64,000 nt of DNA from Saccharina japonica. Its lineage: Eukaryota > Sar > Phaeophyceae > Laminariales > Laminariaceae. The position numbers and the translations under genes were made by a program. Under the pieces are notes generated by a model. It was not told the DNA's origin, did not search any database, and saw only the letters and a list, made by a program, of their open reading frames with translations. Positions 58,701 through 64,000 of this stretch are shown here, piece after piece (position 1 is the first letter of the stretch; the number at the start of each line of letters is the position of its first letter). The stretch spans positions 119,661 to 183,660 of the forward strand of contig MEHQ01003470.1 of the NCBI GenBank assembly GCA_008828725.1, read 5' to 3'.

Positions 58701-61700
58701 CCGAAAACGCGTCACAGATAGGCTTATTTCCATTGCCCTCATACTGGCAACCGAATCTTAAAGCAGGGTAAGAGATAGGGTTGGGCTGTTAATCCTGACT
58801 GACCTAACATTATACTTAGTAGATATGAATAGTTTGTCGATAGTACTTCAACAGGTGCGAAGCTTAAACAGGGTAAGGGCCAGGGTTGGGTTGTTGATCA
58901 TGACTGCTCCAACCTTGTATGTTGGCCACGCGTGCTACATCTACAGCAGGCTACCTTAGGCTACATCTAGGGTTAATAGCGTTTCGTAGGGTCAAGCCGT
59001 CCACCCTGTCTGCGATTTAGGGCTACTCATAGTTTTGAATTTACTTTTGTGCTTCACTGCTTTTTATCCTCCGGAGAAATACTTCAAAAAATGTACCTGC
59101 TCTTCCCCTCGTCTGACCCAACCTACTGCTCAAACCTACTGCTCAAAACTACTGCCCAAACCTACTGCTCTAACCTATTGCTCAAACCCACAGCTGCGCA
59201 ATCCCCTCACTACACAGTCCACGATTTTGGGGACAACCTACGTGGAATAAAGCGGCACGCTTTTCGAGCGGAAGGGGAATAATCACGTTTTTCTCTCGAC
59301 GGCGCTTCGCGCTTGGTGCAAGCAGCCAATGCCTTCCTGGTGGGTGAAAACCCGGCGTGCTCCGTCCCGGCATTATAGGGATGCGAGGGTCTGATATGGC
59401 CATACGACTACGGCCATGCATGGCATGAGTACACCCCTCCCCCCCCATTGCTGTCTCTGGAAGTGGCCACACCAGAAATTATATCAATTAATTGTAGGCT
59501 GTCGTCAATATGCAAGTCTGCCTCACAGGCGGTTCTTAGCAGGATGCAGCCTACCCTCCATGCAACTCGCCCAATACCTCACGGCGCTTCGCGCTTGGTG
59601 CAAGCAATGTCTGCCTGGTTGGTGAAAACTTCGCGTGCTCCGTCCCAACATTGTAGAGATGCGAGGGTCTATGGTCATACGACTACGGCCGTGCACGACA
59701 TGAATACACCTCCCCCTCCGATGTCATGTAATATTTGGGAAAAAAGAATGAGCACCAAATGTTGGAGGTGCCTCCCTTAGGAATAGGGAGCGGTGCTCCG
59801 TCTCGGAAGGGATACGTGGTTGATAGTCAAAATGAAACAATATCTCCACTAGGAGTAGGAACGGTGCTCCGTCTCGAAAGGGCGCGGGGTAAACAGTCAA
59901 AACCACTCAAGGCAAGCGACAAATGGGTATGCCTCCCCCCTGGTGCTAGCAATGTCTGCCTGGTCGGTGAAAACCCGACATGTTCCGTCCCGGTATTGTA
60001 GGGATGCGAGGGTCTATGGTAATATGACTACAACCATGCATGAATATCGAGTACATCCCCCCTCCGAACCCGACATGCTCCGTCCCGGCATTGCAGGGAT
60101 GCGAGGGTCTATGGTGATACGACTACAGCCATGCATCATCAATATCGAGTACCCCCCCCCACCCCTAAACGCAAATATTTAATTAGGTTGGGTTGGCGTC
60201 GTTGGCAACGAACGCCTGTAAAACCACGCCACTCGCCTGCGTGAGTAGACAACCAGGGGCCGTGGTTTTTTTTGTATTTTTTTTAGGCGGTCCACCAAAG
60301 CTGGCGGTCGAGTAGAAGATCATTTGTGCGGGGTGGAGACGCTTTGCTCCGCACAAGGGGAATGGTCCGTACCAACGTAGTGTTAATATGGTAAGGCGTC
60401 CGCAGGCAGTTACATAGTAAAACCGCATTGCTGTCTCCGAAACAGTGGCCAACACAAGAAAAATAAATTAAACATCATGAAGCTGTCGTCCATATCAAGA
60501 GTCCGCTCAAGCGGCTTCTTAAGCAGGAATGCAGGCTCACCCTCCAATGCGACTCGCACCAATACCCTTTCAGCGGCGTTTCCGCGCTTGTGCAAAGCAA
60601 TGTCATGGCCTGGTTGTGAAACCAACAAGGCGCTCCGTCCCGGCAAATTGTAGGGATGCGAGGGTCTAATGGTTCATATGACTACGGCCGTGCAACAACA
60701 TGAGTACCCCCACCCGCCGACCTCCCCCCAAACACGCCTCCTGTCTCACCCATTGTCGTTCGCACGCGACGAAAACCTCCCCAAATTCCATGACGTTCAC
60801 GCTCCGCTCCGCCGTCATGGAGGGCAGATTCCTTAAGCTCACGCCCCTCGGGTGAACCACCTAAAAAAAGAAAGGGGTTAAAAATAGAAAGGAACATCAG
60901 GACGAAGAAAGGGAGGTCAAAAACGAAAAAAAAAGGGTCACAGCGAGCACCAACAAACACGCACGCAAGATTGAAACAAAAAAACTGGAGTTGAAATACA
61001 TGGCATCATACTTGGTCGTATACGTAAGAAATAATGCATACGACGCCTGGTATATTACAACATATTCAAATATGAGCGCAGGCATGCAGGCGACAACAGC
61101 CGAAATTGGATACTATATGAACGATCATCAAGTTCGATACCGATAAGCGAGAAATGAAATCGACGCAAATTTCGATATCCGATACGTCGCAATAGGTACG
61201 GGTAGTTCAGTATCGTCAAAACATATTCGGGGGTATGCCCCAAGAGATGGAGTTCGGATGCGATTCAGCGAAATTTCGATATTCCGATATATCGAAAAAA
61301 GCGAGGCGGCATCCAACAGTAAAATCCACGCACTGCCCCTTCCTCCACCTCTTCGTTCTCCACGCCCCCCCTCCCCCCTCCTTCGGATTTACCATACATT
61401 GTCCAAATATACGTACCGTTTGTGCATTAACCCTTAATACAAACAGCCCTTACATTTTGGAACAGAGTGGTACGTACATATGTACCAGGTATATATTAAG
61501 CTCTTAAGAACTGGTCCTACGTACTTGGGGACAAACTACTTGGCATTGGTGTGGGATACTTGTTTCAATTATGAATGGGTTAACTTAACATCCAAACGCA
61601 CTCTTCCGAACATAGTGGTATACCTGGCAATACGGAAAGCAAGCAATGCACGCTCTGTACCCGCTCTGAATCCAGCAGTCCACATCATACATATAACAAC

Positions 61701-63711
61701 GTGTCCGGGCGGACCTTCCATGGGCCGGGCCGTTCCCTATAGGAGGCACTTCCTAGAGGAACAAAGGTACGGCCGTAGACCCAACCCAACCCTGAATTAT
61801 CCAAAACCTTAACCGAGCCCCTACTAGCCTAAACCTTAAACCAACCCCTACTAACCCAAACGCTACCAACCTAAACCTTAACCCAACCCCTACTAACCCA
61901 AATTCTACTGACCCAACCCCTACTGACCTAAACCATAACCCAACCCCCACTCACCCAAACCTTAACCCAACCCCTACTAGCCCAAACCTTACCCCCACCC
62001 TATAGTACCCATAACCTGAACCAAACCCTATATTACCCACACCTGAACTCATCCCCGACTAACTCAAACTCTACTAACCCGAACCTTGACCCAAATTCTA
62101 CTAACCTAAACCTTAACCCAAACCCTGACCGGAACCCGCAGCCAAAAAAGGGCAAAAACTCGCCAGAAACGCGGCTGCGCCGCTATCGCGTCGAGCGACA
62201 ATTTTTCCAAGTGCGGACCACGATCTTCTTTCCTGGCCAGAGAGAGGGGGCTAGAAAAATGAACTGCCGGGAATTTTCCGTCCGGACACCTTGTTGAGAA
62301 CTACCCGAATCCCAGCAGGTCGTCTGACCAATGACGAGCCCCAGGCTAATACGCGGTGTAAAGAAGAGGTACCAAACATAAAGCAAGCTACCCACCCTGT
62401 AGTAGAACTCCCCCGTCTCTTTCCGAGGTTTGGCCTCGTCCATCCAAAACGCCTCCACGCGTAGGAAACCCCTGCTCCGGCCTTGCTTGTCCTTCACCGA
62501 CAAGAGCACTGGGTGGGAAACTCCCACTACGCGCGCGTCAAGCGGTAACGCTGCCTCGCCTGCCAGGTGGAATGGGATGGGGTGGGATGAGATGAAATGG
62601 GATGAGGGATGGGATGAGATAGGATGGGATGGGATTATATGAGATGAGATGGGATGGGATGGGATGGGATGGGATAGGATGGGATGGGATGGGACGGGAT
62701 GGGATGGGATGGGATGGGATGGCATGGGATGGGATGGGATGGGAAGGAATGGGACATGGTATGAGATGGGATGGGATTAGATGAGATGAGATGAGATGGG
62801 ATGGGATGGGATGGGACGGGATGGGATGGGATGGGATGGGATGGGATGGGACGGGATGGAATGGGATGGGGTGGGATGGGATGGGATGGGACAGGATGAG
62901 ATGAGATTAGATGGGATGGAATGGGATGGGGTGGGATAGTAAAATGGGATGGGACATGTTATGGGATGGGATGGGATGGGATGGGATCGGATGGGATGGG
63001 ATAGGATGAGATGGGATGGGATAGGAAGGAGCGGAATGGGATGTGAGGTGGGGTGGGATATGGAATGGGATATATGGGGTGGGATGATATATAATGGACT
63101 GAGATATGGGATAGGATCGGAAAGGGTGGAACGGGATGAAGTGAGATAGGATGATATATTGTGGGATGGGAAGCATTCCCATCTGATGGGATATGGGATG
63201 GCATGGGATGGGACATTGTGGGACAGCATGGGGTAAGGTGAGATGGGATGGGATAAAATGGGATGGGGTGGGGTAGGACGGTAAGCGACGGGATGAGGTG
63301 GAGCGGGGTGGGATGGAATGGACGGTGTGGGGTGGCGTGAGTTATTGGGTGGGATGCGGGATGGGATTGGGTGGGTTGGGAGTTGGGACGAGATGTGGCC
63401 GGCTACAACGACTATATGACCGAACCGTAGACGTACCACCATCATGTCAAACCGAAATAATCACCATTTCCACCCCAGATACGGAATACTGCTACGTCGT
63501 AGTAATCCGTTTACGATTCCGGCATACAGTAAATGACGCGACATCTCAACCCCGAACCCTCCCCGACAGAAACGCCTCGCGCACCAATGGAGGCGATCTG
63601 GTCGCCCTTCCCGAAGTGCAGCTCCAGCACGACGGCGTCTCGTGGACCCTGGCAAGGAACGACAAAAGTCTCGTGGAAACCCGGGTTGGCGCTCCCCTCC
63701 ACGACCTGAGT
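52786..63711 (-). CDS. C2-domain and SH3-like-repeat protein, eight exons, partial at both ends
   Basis: Exons in transcript order: 63711-63585, 62559-62396, 60860-60750, 58484-58353, 57924-57778, 56780-56721, 54847-54350, 52995-52786 (1449 nt). Phases match at every junction. Exons 1-2 make the C-terminal half of a C2 domain (NPGFHETFVVP, VVLELHFGKGD then IGEAALPL, RGFLRVEAFW), a fold known for Ca/lipid or protein binding. The rest is tandem SH3-like repeats of about 75-90 residues, each with Y-V...G...R..P, a central V...G.V and an F-V-(x)n-GW/GF end: HPRGVSLRNLPSM/ARTGWCFES, FFYRVSNANG/NERGFIVQK, LYRVRVEGGVQATRTPD/LWVRANRPG, FTYRVSHENGVVVRTAP. The 498-base exon carries an Ala/Ser/Gly/Asn-rich linker. 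Probably a cytosolic or membrane-associated adaptor; function unproven. The acceptor of exon 4 (after GGGGAG) is the least certain. The 5' end lies beyond the window; the next 3' exon seems to be the one on the opposite strand at 51432 or 49592. Confidence 0.78.
53018..54060 (-). repeat. (TACCCN)n microsatellite field in an intron
   Basis: About 1 kb of degenerate GGGTAA/GGGTAC/GGGTAT units on the plus strand (TACCC-rich in the gene's sense), filling most of the 1.35-kb intron between exons 54350 and 52995. No TTTAGGG-type telomere periodicity. Confidence 0.85.
55002..55239 (-). repeat. 238-bp repeat carrying a tRNA-like 3' half, copy 1
   Basis: Base-for-base like 57393-57630. On the minus strand it opens with ACGTGAGGGTCACGGGTTCG, a perfect T arm (ACGGG-TTCGACA-CCCGT), an acceptor-like TCGACTC and, 10 bases on, T7, a Pol III terminator. 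The tRNA 5' half appears at 56033-56085 across the MITE. Confidence 0.75.
55240..56032. mobile_element. PIF/Harbinger-type MITE inserted in the tRNA-like sequence
   Basis: 793 bp. Inverted ends GGCCGTTTCCTATGCGGTTC then GATTT and GAGCTTCAGAT at both sides (right end read in reverse), flanked by TAA (55237-55239 and 56033-56035). A 3-bp TAA duplication and GGCC ends fit PIF/Harbinger. A near-perfect ~100-bp hairpin lies at 55831-55930 (GACCCAAGTCGTCGGATTTT and its complement). The open frames inside have no transposase motifs. Confidence 0.8.
56398..56441 (+). repeat. Direct repeat, left copy (right copy 56886-56936)
   Basis: GTGTACGTGATGGG then TC-TGAT-ACTATGGTCCCCCG. The last 25 bases are the lone right end of the small MITE family at 24091 and 57267. 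The two copies bracket the ATCATACAG element and a 60-bp exon. Confidence 0.65.
56455..56705 (-). repeat. Repeat element with (ATCATACAG)n core, copy 2
   Basis: Reverse complement of the 44.5-kb element, with only about seven worn nine-base units (56519-56572) but well-matching flanks (CAGATCCAACCCGGGAAACA, ATATATCTGCCCTGAAAG). Confidence 0.75.
56886..56936 (+). repeat. Direct repeat, right copy with MITE end
   Basis: See 56398-56441; ends ACTATGGTCCCCCGCAATAG. Confidence 0.65.
57267..57364. mobile_element. Small MITE, second copy of the 24091 family
   Basis: 98 bp; CTATTGCGGGGGGCC and AGTAAATAAGACC at the left, mirrored by GGTTTACTATGGTC and TCCCCTAATGGTAG at the right. Confidence 0.65.
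57393..57630 (-). repeat. 238-bp repeat carrying a tRNA-like 3' half, copy 2 (no MITE)
   Basis: Ends exactly at the TAA where the MITE sits in copy 1; continues into A plus a ~27-base C-run (57632-57658). Confidence 0.75.
58080..58345 (+). repeat. AACAACAGTAGGTTTGGTC minisatellite
   Basis: About 14 units of 17-20 bp with AACAACAG TAGGTTTGG as core; includes an internal (AAC)7 stretch. It ends against the donor side of exon 58484-58353. Confidence 0.85.
58500..58690 (+). repeat. A/G-rich GAACGAAAA-type low-complexity tract
   Basis: Loose AACGAGAAC/GAAAACGA units; pyrimidine-rich in the sense of the minus-strand gene and located just upstream of its exon 58484-58353. Confidence 0.7.
58691..59100. 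other. Intronic, one short duplicated unit
   Basis: 58762-58795 and 58866-58905 share AAACAGGGTAAG, AGGGTTGGG and TGTT-ATC-TGACTG. No gene. Confidence 0.45.
59108..59190 (+). repeat. CTACTGCTCAAAC minisatellite
   Basis: Five units of 14 bases. The core CAAACCTACTG is the reverse complement of CAGTAGGTTTG in the 58080-58345 array. Confidence 0.8.
59298..60153 (+). repeat. PCR family cluster, four forward copies
   Basis: Copies at 59298-59446, 59447-59715 (near full length, from CATTGCTGTCTCTGG), 59940-60062 and 60064-60153. Each ends GAGTACA(T)C/GAATACAC plus C-run. 59760-59890 between them has a ~60-base duplication (TAGGAATAGGGAGCGGTGCT / TAGGAGTAGGAACGGTGCT). Confidence 0.85.
60348..60712 (+). 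repeat. PCR family, long copy with many small insertions
   Basis: Same span as 22768-23113 (CTCCGCACAAGGGG to ACATGAGTACCCCC). It carries frequent single extra bases (AATGTCATGGCC, GGCAAATTG, CTAATGGTTCATATG), a pattern unlike the other copies that may reflect sequencing errors. Confidence 0.8.
60863..61784. other. Intronic stretch, no feature recognised
   Basis: Between exons 62396 and 60860 of the minus-strand gene. AT-rich. 61130-61165 and 61265-61300 share short TCGATA/GATATC words only. Confidence 0.4.
61785..62135 (+). repeat. Telomere-like degenerate CCCTA/CCTAAACC repeats
   Basis: About 350 bp of CCCAACCCCTACTAACCCAA and AAACCTTAACC units with period ~15-30. Resembles a degenerate CCCTAAA array but with no run of perfect units; lies within an intron. 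Confidence 0.7.
62570..63400 (-). repeat. (TCCCA)n pentamer array in an intron
   Basis: About 830 bp of GGGAT units on the plus strand (ATCCC in the gene's sense), degenerate at the right. It directly abuts the acceptor of exon 62559-62396. Confidence 0.92.
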
Positions 63712-64000
63712 CTGCACCGCTCGAATGTGGGTTTCGTGAAAAAAAAAAAAAGGGGGCAAAAGAAAATGTTCGTTTCCGTCAAAAACAAAAAGCCAAAGTA
63801 AATGATATTGTCCGTTTCATAGCAAAAAGGGCAAAAGGAATATATATCCTGTGTCCTAACAACAAAAACGGGCAAAATGAGTGGTCGTTGTCGAAAAACA
63901 AAATACAGGCCAAAATATGACGTTCGAATCGTCGCAAAACGTATAAAAAGTTGTTTCATTTCGTCAAGAAACAAAATGCAATGGCGGTCGTTATTCGGTA

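Noticed and set aside
59640-59700. 5S rRNA-like similarity in the PCR family (GGTCTATGGTCATACGAC against the start of 5S rRNA)
   Set aside because: Only ~17 bases resemble 5S and neither the internal control region nor the 3' part follows.

Overview
The window is nuclear DNA from a eukaryote with short coding exons, GT-AG introns and a heavy load of repeats. Exon style, long introns, CAG/GTA-rich simple repeats, and recognisable Ty1/copia and LINE pieces of types I associate with brown algae make a brown alga (Ectocarpus-like stramenopile) the best guess. This is inference; no rRNA or other marker gene is present. Only three host gene models are well supported. Nearly all other long open frames are shadows or repeat translations.

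Left half (1-39.9 kb): two tandem, diverged copies of a gene for a secreted right-handed beta-helix protein with chlamydial-Pmp-like FxxN and GGA(I/L/V/F) motifs. Copy A (287-3940, + strand) enters from the left edge and shows its last eight exons. Copy B is reconstructed in full as 13 exons (12828-34419), which give 1206 nt, or 401 residues plus a stop, with all phases compatible. Its signal-peptide exon is separated from the rest by a ~13 kb first intron packed with transposon debris: a hAT-like MITE, a Mutator-like foldback element with 372-bp inverted repeats and a 9-bp target duplication, a long-palindrome MITE, a 1-kb inverted-repeat element, poly-C-tailed repeats and a tyrosine-recombinase element relic. 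The duplicated block continues into 3' flanks (3.9-6.4 kb against 34.4-39.9 kb). The right copy was later split by a copia fossil and a tyrosine-recombinase fossil.

Middle (39.9-49 kb): another copia fossil (LTR-like, gag-like), the 3' end of a LINE with a restriction-like endonuclease domain, then gene-poor simple-repeat DNA and a 109-base assembly gap (46441-46549).

Right part (48.9-64 kb): a minus-strand gene enters from the right edge. Eight exons with matching phases encode a C2 domain followed by tandem SH3-like repeats. The exon that would best continue it lies on the opposite strand, in two copies inside a 1.85-kb tandem duplication, so either a local inversion/duplication or an assembly error sits at 48.9-52.6 kb. 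The introns of this gene hold long microsatellites, a Harbinger-type MITE that splits a tRNA-like sequence, and a cluster of a repeat family that ends in poly-C.
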